From NCBI RefSeq assembly GCF_003386235.1, contig NZ_QRDZ01000034.1, positions 47,218-111,217 of the forward strand: a DNA stretch of 64,000 bases, in the 5' to 3' direction. The stretch is from Cohnella phaseoli. GTDB taxonomy: Bacteria; Bacillota; Bacilli; Paenibacillales; Paenibacillaceae. Numbering within the stretch: position 1 is the stretch's first letter; the number at the start of each line of letters is the position of its first letter. A model generated the notes under the pieces. That model saw only the letters and a list, made by a program, of their open reading frames with translations. It made no database searches and was not told where the DNA came from. Both the position numbers and the translations under genes were made by a program. Positions 1 through 9,468 of this stretch are shown piece after piece.

Positions 1-66
1 GCATTTATCCTTGCGCAGTTCTCCCGTAACCTTGAAGAATCGTAACGTATGGTTGATACGGCTCAT
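1..66 (-). CDS. 5' end of an unrecognised gene (partial, runs off the window)
   Basis: Reading leftwards from an ATG at 66 gives 22 open codons to the window edge, beginning MSRINHTLRFFKV. A ribosome-binding site (GAAAGGA) lies about 7 bases upstream of the ATG, which supports a true start. The piece is too short to assign to a family. It is basic and shows no obvious signal peptide. It is probably the start of an independent gene, since about 155 bases without a gene separate it from the rhomboid gene, which is on the same strand and upstream of it. Confidence 0.5.
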   Translation of the reverse strand, partial: MSRINHTLRFFKVTGELRKDKC

Positions 67-221
67 AATGCAATCCTTTCAATTCGTCATAATCCGTTCC
101 GGCAGATAGTCCATCCAGAAAGTGCCAACCAATATTCTAGCATAATTCGACATTTGTTCAACCGCATCCGTCGGACATTCCGCCCTCGAACGGCGAACCG
201 CTACCGAATTGTCACAACTTG

Positions 222-854
222 TCAGACTCCGCGCTTGTATTTTCTCGTTTTACTCGCCACGAACAGTCCCATCAACCCGAATCCGGCCAACGCGCCTCCG
301 AGATGCGCCCAAATGTTGACTTTGGGGACGAGGATCGAATAGGTCACGCCGAATACGATGGAAATAAAGATCGTTTTGCGGGTGGCTTCGTCCAATGCGA
401 ATTTACGAAAGATAGCAAGAAACAGATAAGCGCCGAACAGGCCGTAGATCGCGCCTGACGCTCCGAGGGAGGCGTATACGGAGCCAGCGTTGACGATTGC
501 GGTTAGCGCATTGCCGGCGATTCCGGCCAAGAGATAATAGACGATGTATCGGAAATGGCCCAGCAATCGTTCCAGCGGAGGGGCAAAGATCAGGATGGAG
601 AAGCTGTTGAACAGCAGATGGTCCCAACCGGCATGGAGCGCGATGGAGGTGATGTATCTCCAAGGCTCGCCCAGACCATAGAGACCGTAGCTTTCGTAAT
701 AAGGATGTTGAACGAAGGCGCCCCACTCCGACAGCATCCTATCGAGAACCCAATGGTCCAGCAGGAAAACGACCAAATTCATGGCCAAAATGAAGGAAGT
801 TACCGGATAAGCCTTCAAGTAGCCTCTAAACGTTTCGTTTCGTTGAAATATCAT
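222..854 (-). CDS. Rhomboid-family intramembrane serine protease
   Basis: A 210-residue multi-pass membrane protein with the rhomboid signature: a GASGA segment holding the catalytic serine in one helix and a WAHLGG segment holding the catalytic histidine in a later helix. Family members cleave transmembrane or near-membrane substrates inside the bilayer. The start is set at 854 because AAGGA lies upstream of that ATG; an in-frame ATG at 917 would add a 21-residue basic stretch with no ribosome-binding site. The length fits a minimal six-helix rhomboid. It is transcribed alone and divergently from the cardiolipin synthase gene. The substrate cannot be predicted. Confidence 0.9.
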   Translation of the reverse strand: MIFQRNETFRGYLKAYPVTSFILAMNLVVFLLDHWVLDRMLSEWGAFVQHPYYESYGLYGLGEPWRYITSIALHAGWDHLLFNSFSILIFAPPLERLLGHFRYIVYYLLAGIAGNALTAIVNAGSVYASLGASGAIYGLFGAYLFLAIFRKFALDEATRKTIFISIVFGVTYSILVPKVNIWAHLGGALAGFGLMGLFVASKTRKYKRGV

Positions 855-1164
855 AGCGATCCCGTTCCTTTTGAGCTTGATATGTATAATATACCATTTG
901 GAGTCCCGTTTCTCCAAAAAAGCGGCATTATGAACAGGCGACGTGCGTTCGATTTATGGGATAGGCGGATTACATTGTTAAGTATAGTTCCTGTGCATAA
1001 ACCGAGTGTTAACTGTGTGTAAACTGTGGAAATGTCTGTGGATATGTGGGCTATTTTGTTGATAACTATGTGGACAAACGAAAATTCTAGATATTCCCCC
1101 AGTGTAACTGTTAATATCGATTAAGACCGCATTTGCGGCAGGTTGGGACGCGGAGGTTATCCAC
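855..1164. promoter_or_regulatory. Divergent intergenic region with DnaA-box-like sequences
   Basis: This 310-base gap separates divergent genes and should hold both promoters. It is rich in TGTGGA-type words: TGTGGATAT at 1037-1045, TTGTTGATAA at 1056-1065, and a perfect TTATCCACA ending on the A of the cardiolipin synthase start codon (1157-1165). TTATCCACA is the consensus DnaA box. Whether DnaA binds here is an inference; the other words each carry mismatches. No clear TTGACA/TATAAT pair was identified. Confidence 0.35.
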
Positions 1165-2619
1165 ATGAATGTGCTTTCATGGTTATTAACTGCAATTTTG
1201 GTATTGAATATGACTCTTGCGACGGTAATCATCTTTCGCGAGAGAAGAGATATCGGCTCGACGTGGGCTTGGCTGCTCGTGCTTTACTTTATCCCGCTGC
1301 TGGGGTTTGTGCTTTATTTGTTTTTTGCGCAAAATTATCGAAGAACCCGGCTGTTCGAGTGGAAGGAGATCGACCGAACCGGCCTGAGGGAAGCGGCGAT
1401 AGAGCAGCTTAGTCGCGTCGGCGCGGGGGAATATGAAATACGCAATTCCGCGGCTAACGATTACCGGGACTTGATCGTGATGCATCTTAAAGCAAGGCAA
1501 GCGTTATATACCGAAAATAACGAAGTGGAGCTGCTGCTGGACGGTAGGGAGAAATTCGACCGACTGTTTCAGGATATTGCGGAGGCGAGGGACCATATCC
1601 ACATTCAATATTACATCATTCAGAAGGATGATTTGGGAGGCCGGCTGATCCGAGCGCTAGCGGAGAAGGCGCGGGCCGGGGTAACCGTTCGGCTGCTGTA
1701 TGACGAGCTAGGCTCAAGAAGGCTGAACCGTCGCAGTCTGCAGGAGTTTCGCGATGCGGGAGGAATTGCGGTGGCGTTTTTTCCCTCCAAGTTCAGGTTG
1801 ATTAATTTCCGGCTTAATTATCGGAATCATCGCAAGCTGGTTGTGATCGACGGAAAAATCGGATACGTAGGCGGCTTTAATGTAGGAGACGAATATTTGG
1901 GCCTGGATCCGAAATTCGGCTATTGGCGGGATACGCATTTGAGAATGCGGGGCGAAGCTGTGCATGCGATGCAGGCGAGGTTCATTCTGGACTGGAATCA
2001 AGCCTCGCACGATAAGGTTCATTACCGCACGGAGCTGTTCCCGGAGTCGGAGGCGAAGGCGGAGAGCGGGGCGGCGGGAGTGCAGATTGTGGCCAGCGGC
2101 CCGGAGTCGAAGCTGGAGTACATCAAGAACGGATATGTGAAAATGATCTCTTCCGCCAAGCATTCCATTTTCATTCAGACGCCCTACTTCGTGCCGGATG
2201 CAGGCTTTTTGGACGCGCTTCGCATTGCCACATTGTCAGGCGTGCAGGTCAGTATCATGATTCCGGACAAGCCGGACCATCCGTTTATTTACTGGGCCAC
2301 TATGTCCTATATCGGGGTGATGCTCAAGGCGGGCGTCTCCGTTTACTTGTACCGCAACGGTTTTATTCATGCCAAAACGATCGTCGTTGACGAGGAGATT
2401 GCCTCCGTCGGTACGGCTAATATGGACGTTAGAAGCTTTAAGCTGAATTTCGAAGTGAACGCCTTCCTCTACGACAAGGAGGTTTCCGGCAAGCTGGCGG
2501 ATGCGTTCAGAGAGGACATCAACGTGTCCGAAGCGTTGACGCTGGAACAATACGGCCAGCGTTCCAGAAGGATTCGGATCAAAGAGTCGGTGTCGCGGCT
2601 TCTTTCTCCGATTTTATAA
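1165..2619 (+). CDS. cls: Cardiolipin synthase
   Basis: A 484-residue phospholipase-D superfamily enzyme that joins two phosphatidylglycerol molecules into cardiolipin at the membrane. Two N-terminal transmembrane helices (about residues 3-22 and 33-52, the latter through LLVLYFIPLLGFVLYLFF) are followed by two HKD motifs: HRKLVVIDGKIGYVGG near residue 220 and HAKTIVVDEEIASVGTAN near residue 400. Both catalytic histidine-lysine pairs are intact and the length is typical. The ATG at 1165 has a GGAGG seven bases upstream. The gene appears monocistronic, with a strong hairpin at 2641-2690 downstream. Confidence 0.93.
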   Translation: MNVLSWLLTAILVLNMTLATVIIFRERRDIGSTWAWLLVLYFIPLLGFVLYLFFAQNYRRTRLFEWKEIDRTGLREAAIEQLSRVGAGEYEIRNSAANDYRDLIVMHLKARQALYTENNEVELLLDGREKFDRLFQDIAEARDHIHIQYYIIQKDDLGGRLIRALAEKARAGVTVRLLYDELGSRRLNRRSLQEFRDAGGIAVAFFPSKFRLINFRLNYRNHRKLVVIDGKIGYVGGFNVGDEYLGLDPKFGYWRDTHLRMRGEAVHAMQARFILDWNQASHDKVHYRTELFPESEAKAESGAAGVQIVASGPESKLEYIKNGYVKMISSAKHSIFIQTPYFVPDAGFLDALRIATLSGVQVSIMIPDKPDHPFIYWATMSYIGVMLKAGVSVYLYRNGFIHAKTIVVDEEIASVGTANMDVRSFKLNFEVNAFLYDKEVSGKLADAFREDINVSEALTLEQYGQRSRRIRIKESVSRLLSPIL

Positions 2620-2640
2620 AACCTCCAACTCATAGCCTAA

Positions 2641-2690
2641 AAGCGCCTCGCAAAGAAACACGTCATCGTGTTCGGCTTTGGGAGGCGTTT
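2641..2690. repeat. Long hairpin repeat, copy A
   Basis: An imperfect 50-base palindrome downstream of cls. The arms pair as CGCCTC/GAGGCG, then CAAAG/CTTTG, then ACACG/CGTGT around a short loop, with small internal bulges. It belongs to the same family as the elements at 18556-18605, 19286-19340 and 43287-43336, which share the CAAAGAAACACG arm. Here it probably works as a transcription terminator between cls and the next operon, although the T-run after it is short on the + strand. Confidence 0.75.
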
Positions 2691-2855
2691 CCTCATTATC
2701 GGTAAATCGCTGCAAGATCGGTGGAATCTGTAGGGTAATCGAAGGGATTGCGAGGTTGTTCGACTGTGCAAGTGGTGGTACATTTTCTTCACGAAGACGC
2801 GGAAGGTTCGACGGTCTCCGAAAAGGAGCCTCCGCGCGAGGAGGAGAAGCGACGA

Positions 2856-4982
2856 ATGTATACGGAAATCAAGCGGCTCGGCGGCGTTCCGACGCTGTTC
2901 GTGAACGGAGAGCCGGTATATGCCAATGCGTATGTATCTTACCTCGACGATCGCGCCCGTTATGAGGATTTTGCGGCGGCGGGTATCCGAATTTACTCTG
3001 TTCCGGTGTATCTTGCGGGAAGAGGAATCAATACGGATTCCAATATCGGCCCGTTTCGCACGGGGCTATGGGACTGCGAGAAGGAATTGAATTTCTCGCC
3101 ATTGGAGGACGATCTTAGACAGGTGCTGGCAGCGAATCCGGAGGCGCTTATCTTTCCGCGAATCGATCTGGACATGCCCGAATGGTGGGATGAGAAGTGT
3201 CCCAATGAACTAAACCGGTTAGCGAACGGCGTCAAGCTAAGGCAATCGTTCGTTTCCGAACGGTGGAGGGAGGACGCAGGCGTCGCCTTGACGAAAATCA
3301 TCTGTTATCTCGAGCAGAGCGAGTATCGTCGGCACATTATCGGGTACCAGATCGCGGCGGGAGGAACCGAGGAATGGGCGTATCACGGCTGGCCGAACGC
3401 GGATTTCAGTTCACGTGCGCTTGAGGCTTTCCGAGCGTGGAGACCCGAGCGGCATGGAGAACGGACTACGCAAACCGATGAAGAGCTTATCGCGGCATTG
3501 ACCCTTCCGGACGATGACGAACAAAGCGCCCTGCTAAGCCCGGCTGAGGAGGTTTTGCTCATCGATTACCGGCTGTTTCTCGGCGAAGTGGTCGCGGACG
3601 CGATCGCTTATTTCGCCCGGCTGGTCAAGCGTCAACTAAACGATCGGCTGATCGTAGGCGTCTTCTACGGTTATTCGCTGGAGATCACCGATCCGCGCGC
3701 GGGCCATCACGATCTGCGGAGCTTGCTGCGCGAGCCGTCCATCGATTTCTTCAGCAGCCCGAACAGCTATCTCGGAGTCAGGCGGCCCGGTATCGATTGG
3801 CCGTTTATGTCCGTCGCCGAATCTATCGCTTTGCATGGTAAAATGTTATGGATGGAATGCGATACGCGCACGTTCCTCACGCGTCCGCTGCGCGAGGCCC
3901 GGCCCTCGATCTGCCCGCCGGGGAAATACGAGGGAGGCGTATGGGAAGGGCCTGCGACGCTCCAAGCCTCTCTCGATCTGCTGCTTAAGAATTTCGGGAA
4001 ATGCTTAACGGCTGGAGTAGGACAGTGGTGGTTCGACATGTGGGGCGGTTGGTTCGCCGATTCGGCGATCATGGCGATGATGGCGCAGTTTCAGCGCATC
4101 GGGGAAAGCTCTTTGAACCTTCCGGATCGAAGGCTTCGCGCGGAAATCGCCGTAATTGTGGACGAGAAAGCCTATGCCTATCTTCGGCCGGGTACGGGCC
4201 TCGCCAACGCTTGGACTTACCTGCAGCGCCAGGGTCTTGGGTTGATGGGGGCACCCTATCATATTTACGATATTTCGGACTTGGTCGCGGCTAGTGAACG
4301 GAACTATAAAATCTATCTATTTCTGAATACAATGCTCGTTTCCCCCGAATTCGAGCAGGCGGCGGAAAGCATTGCCGGACAAGGAAAATGCATTATTTGG
4401 ACCTACTCGACCGCATTTGTTGCGAAGGATATTCAAGCTTGCGAGCAAGACAAGATCAACCGTTGGACCGGGTTTCAATTGAAGCGAATCGACTCTTCGA
4501 ACCATCCGCATGCCGTCGTTGAGAAGCATCCCGAGGCAGATCGCTTTTTCCCAAATGTGCCGCTGGAATTCAACGAATACGGGCTGCGTATGCCGATCGA
4601 TCCGATCTGGGCCGTCGACGATCCGGAAGCGGTCTCTCTAGGCCGAATTCAGGGAACGGGCGACTGCGGCCTTGCCGCCAAAACGTCCGGCGGAGCAACC
4701 CGCTATTTCTCGTCCGCCCCGGATTTGCCTTCGTCGCTGCTGCGTGCGATCGCCTATCGGGAGGGCGTTCACCTCTATACGGACACGGACGACGTCATAT
4801 ATGCAAGCGCTTCCTATCTCTGTATCCACGCCTCAACGCCGGGTTTAAAAACCTTGTACCTAAATGAGCCTCACGAAGTGCATGACGCGATGAACGGAGA
4901 GTTAATCAGCCGCGATGCAGCGGAATTTACCATCCACATGAAGCTGCACGAAACCCGGCTATTTGAAATCATCCCGAAATAG
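2856..4982 (+). CDS. GH42-like glycoside hydrolase (beta-galactosidase superfamily)
   Basis: A 708-residue protein without a signal peptide, so probably cytoplasmic. It resembles the GH42 beta-galactosidase clan: an N-terminal TIM barrel (YEDFAAAGIRIYSVPVYL near residue 40, IIGYQIAAGGTEEW near 165, MLWMECDTR near 330, where the glutamate sits where a GH-A nucleophile is expected), followed by a trimerisation-like middle domain. The substrate is not readable from the sequence. The start at 2856 follows a GAGGAGGAG ribosome-binding site; an upstream in-frame start at 2748 lacks one. The gene leads a run of co-directional sensing and transport genes, 20 bases upstream of the response regulator. 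Confidence 0.72.
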   Translation: MYTEIKRLGGVPTLFVNGEPVYANAYVSYLDDRARYEDFAAAGIRIYSVPVYLAGRGINTDSNIGPFRTGLWDCEKELNFSPLEDDLRQVLAANPEALIFPRIDLDMPEWWDEKCPNELNRLANGVKLRQSFVSERWREDAGVALTKIICYLEQSEYRRHIIGYQIAAGGTEEWAYHGWPNADFSSRALEAFRAWRPERHGERTTQTDEELIAALTLPDDDEQSALLSPAEEVLLIDYRLFLGEVVADAIAYFARLVKRQLNDRLIVGVFYGYSLEITDPRAGHHDLRSLLREPSIDFFSSPNSYLGVRRPGIDWPFMSVAESIALHGKMLWMECDTRTFLTRPLREARPSICPPGKYEGGVWEGPATLQASLDLLLKNFGKCLTAGVGQWWFDMWGGWFADSAIMAMMAQFQRIGESSLNLPDRRLRAEIAVIVDEKAYAYLRPGTGLANAWTYLQRQGLGLMGAPYHIYDISDLVAASERNYKIYLFLNTMLVSPEFEQAAESIAGQGKCIIWTYSTAFVAKDIQACEQDKINRWTGFQLKRIDSSNHPHAVVEKHPEADRFFPNVPLEFNEYGLRMPIDPIWAVDDPEAVSLGRIQGTGDCGLAAKTSGGATRYFSSAPDLPSSLLRAIAYREGVHLYTDTDDVIYASASYLCIHASTPGLKTLYLNEPHEVHDAMNGELISRDAAEFTIHMKLHETRLFEIIPK

Positions 4983-5002
4983 AATCGATTGGAGCGATAA
5001 AC

Positions 5003-6622
5003 ATGGCACCTTATAAGCTGCTTTTGGTCGACGATTTTTTCGTGGAACGGGAGAATGTGAAGGAAATGGTGGGGGAATCCGATCTCGACCTCGTCATCAC
5101 CGGCGAAGCCGACGACGGGCTGGAGGCGCTTGAGGCCATTGAGGTCCAGCGCCCGGATTTCGTGCTTACGGATATTGAGATGCCGCTTATGGACGGGCTG
5201 GAGCTGGCCGAGCGCATCCGGCTGCAGTATCCCGATATTCACGTCATCTTTTTCACCTTTTACGAGAAATTCGAATATGCGAGACGCGCCGTGCAACTCG
5301 GGGCCGCTTCTTTTATCCTGAAGCCCATCTTTAAGGAAGAACTGCTCGCGGAGCTTAATTCGATTATCGCTAAGAAACGGAAAGAAAGCGAAGCCGCCGA
5401 ACGGGAAATGCGGCTTAAGGAGCGGCTGCGCGAAAGCCTGCCGCTGCTGGCGGACAAATTCAAGAGGGAGCTGTTCTCGGGAGCTTGCCGGCATTGGAAC
5501 GAAGAACGGATTCGGGACAGCTTAAGCTTCTACTCCTTGCCGTTTCCGGAAGGATCTTATTTGATTATGGGGGTTGAAATCGACCGCCCGCATTCGGAAA
5601 CGGCCGAAGCGCCGGACGCCCGCGAAATGCGAACGCTGCGCCTTGGGGAGCTCGTCGCCTCAAGCATTGCGGATTGCCCAAGCTTATGGTCGGGCTACGG
5701 AGACGAGCGCTGGATCGTACTGCTCGCTTTTTCTCGCGAGACGACTCCGGAAATGGGTTTGGAAGAGGGGTTTCGCCGGGCCGAGAAGCTGATCGCCAGT
5801 ATGGAAGCCGAGAATGTCGCCGTTTCCGTTGTCATTGGCGAACCGTTCGGGCGGCTGGCGCAGACCGACGAAGCGGTAGGTCAAGCGATCCGAGCTCTGT
5901 CGCACAAATTTTATCGAGGATACGGGCAAATGATTCGCGCTTGCGATATCGAAGAGAGGTCGGTCGGACCGGAAGCCGGCTGGCCGGTCAATTTGCGGGA
6001 GCAAATGCTTCGCGTCTTGAACGAAGGCGATGCGGAGGAGGTCGAGCGTTTTGTCGGCCGGCTCTTCGCGCAAGCGGATCGCCATTCGCCAGCGGAAATC
6101 CGCGGCGTTTGTTTTGCGGCGATCGCGTATTGCGGTCAATGGCTCGGGGAGCGCAGGGTCGACCCGTTCGCGGGAAGGGGCGACGCATCGATTTCCTGGG
6201 AAAGCCTTGTTCGCGCGGGAACGCTTCAGGAGACAAGGGAATGGCTGACGGATTTTCTGACTTCCGTGCTTCGTTTGATCGGAAGCGACAGCGGTGGGCC
6301 GGGCGGGATCGCGGAAGGAGCCAAAGCGTATATCCAACAGCATTATCAAGAAGCGATCACGATCAAAAAAATTTCCGATCACCTCCACTATAGCCCCAAT
6401 TACTTGAACCAAGTGTTTAAGCAGGAGACGGGAGAGACGCTTCTGGAATATATGACGAAGGTTCGGGTTGAGAAGGCGAAAGCGCTGCTGACGGACACGG
6501 ACAGGAAGGTGCTCGACATTACGACGGCGGTCGGATACAACCATGAGACGTATTTCCGCAACGTTTTCAAGCATTATACGGGGGTGACTCCCAAGGAATA
6601 TCGAGAGAAGTCCAAGCGTTAG
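5003..6622 (+). CDS. YesN-type response regulator with AraC DNA-binding domain
   Basis: A 539-residue two-component regulator. Residues 1-120 are a receiver domain with acidic pocket D10/D11, phosphoacceptor D57 (in VLTDIEMP) and the conserved lysine in ILKPIF. The middle region (about 180-320) resembles the degenerate GGDEF-like domain found in this family. Residues 440-535 are an AraC double helix-turn-helix (SDHLHYSPNYLNQVFKQ and ITTAVGYNHETYFRNVFK). The partner kinase follows 27 bases later. Regulators of this type usually activate the neighbouring carbohydrate ABC transporter, which here would be the genes from 8551. Confidence 0.93.
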   Translation: MAPYKLLLVDDFFVERENVKEMVGESDLDLVITGEADDGLEALEAIEVQRPDFVLTDIEMPLMDGLELAERIRLQYPDIHVIFFTFYEKFEYARRAVQLGAASFILKPIFKEELLAELNSIIAKKRKESEAAEREMRLKERLRESLPLLADKFKRELFSGACRHWNEERIRDSLSFYSLPFPEGSYLIMGVEIDRPHSETAEAPDAREMRTLRLGELVASSIADCPSLWSGYGDERWIVLLAFSRETTPEMGLEEGFRRAEKLIASMEAENVAVSVVIGEPFGRLAQTDEAVGQAIRALSHKFYRGYGQMIRACDIEERSVGPEAGWPVNLREQMLRVLNEGDAEEVERFVGRLFAQADRHSPAEIRGVCFAAIAYCGQWLGERRVDPFAGRGDASISWESLVRAGTLQETREWLTDFLTSVLRLIGSDSGGPGGIAEGAKAYIQQHYQEAITIKKISDHLHYSPNYLNQVFKQETGETLLEYMTKVRVEKAKALLTDTDRKVLDITTAVGYNHETYFRNVFKHYTGVTPKEYREKSKR

Positions 6623-6649
6623 CATCCAGAACGAACAGGAGTGGCTTAC

Positions 6650-8434
6650 ATGAGCGATCGATTGTTAAGGCGGTTTCGAAACTGGGGGTTAAAGCACAAG
6701 TTAATCCTCGCTTTCGCTTTGCTCATCGGATTCGTCGTGGTCACATCCGGTCTGATCATCTACACGATTTCCAAGAACCGCTTGGAGCAGACCAATAGGC
6801 AGCTTCTGCTGCAAAACTTGAAGCAAACGGGAGCGTTAATCGACTCCAAGCTCGACTCCTACTTCCTCAAATCGGAAATTATCTTTTCCAACACCCATCT
6901 GCAAAATTTCCTGAGAACCCAATACGGCGATCTGTACAGCGTGTACGACGCCTATCAGAACCAGCTGTCCAAAGTGCTCGAGCCGGTGCTAATGGATATG
7001 ACCTACGCTTCTACGAAAGGCAGCGAGCTGATCAACGTCACGATCTATACCCCGAACGAGACGCTGCCGAAGGACAGCGGAATTCTTAAAGATATTAAGG
7101 AAATCGAAGGAAAAACGTGGGTACAGGAACTCAGGCAATCCAAGGAAAAGTACCAGTGGCAATGGGTTCACGAAGAGAGCGGCCGCAAATACATTTCCAT
7201 CCATCGTCTGCTGACCTCCTTCATCGATCTTAAAGAGCTGGGCGTACTATCGATTCATATTCCGGAAGAAGTGTTCGTCAAGCTGCTTCAGCAAAATAAC
7301 GAGGGTTCCCGCTCGGTGCTGTTTCTGTTGGGCGACTCGGGCGACGAGATTCGCAGCCGATCCGGCGCTATGCTGCCGGAGAAGGATGTCGCGCTGCTTC
7401 GCGCTAGCGACAGTCGCGAGCAAGTCGAGAAAAGAACGATCGAAGGGCAGGAGTTCTTGTTCGCGTCGATCGAATCGACGGCAACCGGCTGGCATCTGGC
7501 GGCGCTGATGCCTTATTCGGACGTGACCAAGCCGCTGAAGCCGATCGGTTACGCCGTCGCCTTGATTCTTGTCGTCAGTCTGTTGCTGGGGCTCGTGCTG
7601 ATCGTATTTATCGCCCACCTGACGACAAGGAGGCTGCAGCTGGTCATCCGCAAGATGAACCGCGTGAAATCGAACTGGAACGAACCGCTGCAGCTCATTG
7701 CCGGGCGCGATGAGATCGGGCAGTTGGACGCTACGTTTAACGAATTGATTCAGGCTTTGAAAATCACGACGGAAGAACGGGTGCGCTTGCAGGTGCAGAA
7801 GTCGTCGCTGCAAGTAGAGCTGCTGCAAGCACAGATCAATCCGCATTTGCTCTACAACACCTTGGCGACGATCCAGTGGAAAGCCAAGAAAGCGGACGCC
7901 TTGGAAATCAGCGACGTAAGCGAGGCGCTCGTTCGCTTTTTCAGGCATTTTCTGAATCATGGAGACAGTCGTTCAACATTCGGGCAGGAGCTGCGTTTGA
8001 TTGGCGAATATACGAAGATTCTCCGGTTTACGTACAATATGGCATTCGAAGAGACAATCGAGTTCGAGGAGGACATCATGGCGATGGGAATTCCTCATCT
8101 GCTGCTGCAGCCCATCGTGGAGAATGCGGTTGTTCACGGCCTACGGCCGAAAAAGGCACAGGGAAGTCTCTTGATCCGCGGAACGAAGGAAGGCGGGAGA
8201 ATCATCGTCGAGATTATAGACGACGGCGTCGGCATGGCTCCGGAGCAGACGGACCGTATCAATCGTTCGGAACAGGCCAGGCCAAGCTATCGGGGCTACG
8301 GTTTCCTGAACGTGCGCAAGCGGATTCTCCTCGGCCTCGGCGAAGAGTACGGAATTCAGGTGGAGAGCCGTCCGGGAGCGGGAACGAGGGTAACGCTGCG
8401 GCTGCCTGCCGAGTACGAGTCGTCACTTGAATAA
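6650..8434 (+). CDS. YesM-type sensor histidine kinase
   Basis: A 594-residue membrane kinase, partner of the upstream response regulator. It has an N-terminal helix (about residues 18-40), an extracellular sensor of about 250 residues, a second helix (about 300-322), a HAMP linker, a His_kinase domain with the phosphoacceptor in QAQINPHLLYNTL (about H399), and an HATPase domain with PIVENAVVHGL and DDGVGM. ATG 6650 is preferred over the in-frame GTG at 6641 because AGGAG lies 8 bases before the ATG, while the GTG directly follows it. The signal is probably an extracellular sugar or a ligand-loaded binding protein (family knowledge). Confidence 0.92.
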   Translation: MSDRLLRRFRNWGLKHKLILAFALLIGFVVVTSGLIIYTISKNRLEQTNRQLLLQNLKQTGALIDSKLDSYFLKSEIIFSNTHLQNFLRTQYGDLYSVYDAYQNQLSKVLEPVLMDMTYASTKGSELINVTIYTPNETLPKDSGILKDIKEIEGKTWVQELRQSKEKYQWQWVHEESGRKYISIHRLLTSFIDLKELGVLSIHIPEEVFVKLLQQNNEGSRSVLFLLGDSGDEIRSRSGAMLPEKDVALLRASDSREQVEKRTIEGQEFLFASIESTATGWHLAALMPYSDVTKPLKPIGYAVALILVVSLLLGLVLIVFIAHLTTRRLQLVIRKMNRVKSNWNEPLQLIAGRDEIGQLDATFNELIQALKITTEERVRLQVQKSSLQVELLQAQINPHLLYNTLATIQWKAKKADALEISDVSEALVRFFRHFLNHGDSRSTFGQELRLIGEYTKILRFTYNMAFEETIEFEEDIMAMGIPHLLLQPIVENAVVHGLRPKKAQGSLLIRGTKEGGRIIVEIIDDGVGMAPEQTDRINRSEQARPSYRGYGFLNVRKRILLGLGEEYGIQVESRPGAGTRVTLRLPAEYESSLE

Positions 8435-8550
8435 TGCGCTTTCATAGCGTTGAAATGTGACTGCCGATCGGTGAATCGTGATCTGTTTCCGCCCTCCCTC
8501 CGCCTCTATACTTACGGTATGACAACAAGTCGTACTGGAGGAGGAGAAGT

Positions 8551-9453
8551 TTGGAGCTTTGGAGGATGTTGTGGAAGCAGCGGGTTCTATATTTGTTTCT
8601 GCTTCCCGGAGCGGTTGCCGTTCTGTTGTTCTCCTATGCGCCGATGGTCGGATTGATCATCGCGTTTCAGGATTACAAGGTGACGGGAGGTTTTCTGGGC
8701 GGAGAGTTCGTGGGGTTGGAGCACTTTCGGAATTTTCTGTCCGATCCCGAGTTTTACAACGCGCTTCGCAACACTCTTGCGATTGGAGGCCTGATGATCT
8801 TATTCGGGTTCCCCGCGCCGATTATTCTTGCTTTGATGATCGATGCGGTACGAAGCACGAGGGTTAAGAAGCTGGTGCAGTCGATTACGTATTTGCCGCA
8901 CTTCATAACATGGGTTTTTATTTCCAGCTTGGTTTATCGCTTGCTGGAGTCGGAAAGCGGCATCGTCAATTTGCTGCTCGTTAAGCTGGGGCTGGAGCCG
9001 ATCAACTTTATGCAGGACCCAGATTACTTTTGGGGGATTTTGATCGTCACTTCGATCTGGCAGAGCGTCGGATGGAATACAATCATTTACCTGGCGGCGA
9101 TTACGGGCATCGATCCCGAAATTCACAGCGCGGCCATGGTCGACGGAGCCGGAAGGTTCCAAAGGATGATCTCGATAACGCTACCCTGCATCCTGCCGAC
9201 GATAGCGATTTTGTTCGTCCTTTCGCTCGGCTCGTTGTTCACCGTGAACTTCGAGGCGGTATTTAACCTCATGAACGGCTTCGTACAGTCGAAGGCGGAC
9301 GTGATCGATACGTATATTTATCGGACAGGCGTGCAGATGGCTCATTTCTCGTACGCTACGGCAATCGGTTTTGCCCGTTCGCTGATCGCGGCGGCTTTGG
9401 TCGTCATCGGATATCTCTTTTCCAACAAAATGAATGAGACCAAACTGCTGTAG
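8551..9453 (+). CDS. ABC transporter permease, LplB type
   Basis: A 300-residue integral membrane protein of the binding-protein-dependent (MalF-like) permease family, about six helices. The EAA-type cytoplasmic loop that docks to the ATPase is visible as a match to DPEIHSAAMVDGAGRFQ. It begins with TTG, which is supported by GGAGGAGAAG five bases upstream. The second permease follows 15 bases later. No ATPase gene occurs in the cluster; such systems commonly share one MsmX-like ATPase encoded elsewhere. A weak candidate -10 (TATACT) lies at about 8508 with a poor -35, as expected of an activator-dependent promoter. Confidence 0.9.
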   Translation: MELWRMLWKQRVLYLFLLPGAVAVLLFSYAPMVGLIIAFQDYKVTGGFLGGEFVGLEHFRNFLSDPEFYNALRNTLAIGGLMILFGFPAPIILALMIDAVRSTRVKKLVQSITYLPHFITWVFISSLVYRLLESESGIVNLLLVKLGLEPINFMQDPDYFWGILIVTSIWQSVGWNTIIYLAAITGIDPEIHSAAMVDGAGRFQRMISITLPCILPTIAILFVLSLGSLFTVNFEAVFNLMNGFVQSKADVIDTYIYRTGVQMAHFSYATAIGFARSLIAAALVVIGYLFSNKMNETKLL

Positions 9454-9468
9454 AACGAGGTGAAACAG

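Noticed and set aside
5674..6393. Second-frame open reading frame (239 codons) inside the response-regulator gene
   Set aside because: Arginine- and serine-rich translation with no family features, typical of a +1 frame of a GC-rich gene.
5684..6625. Long minus-strand open frame (313 codons) opposite the YesN-type gene
   Set aside because: It lies wholly antisense to a clear two-domain regulator and has no recognisable motifs; it is a by-product of high third-position GC.
8435..8550. Possible third GTCTAT-type array in front of the first transporter operon
   Set aside because: CTCTATACTTACGG resembles the last motif plus -10, but the upstream motifs at 18- and 36-base steps are absent.
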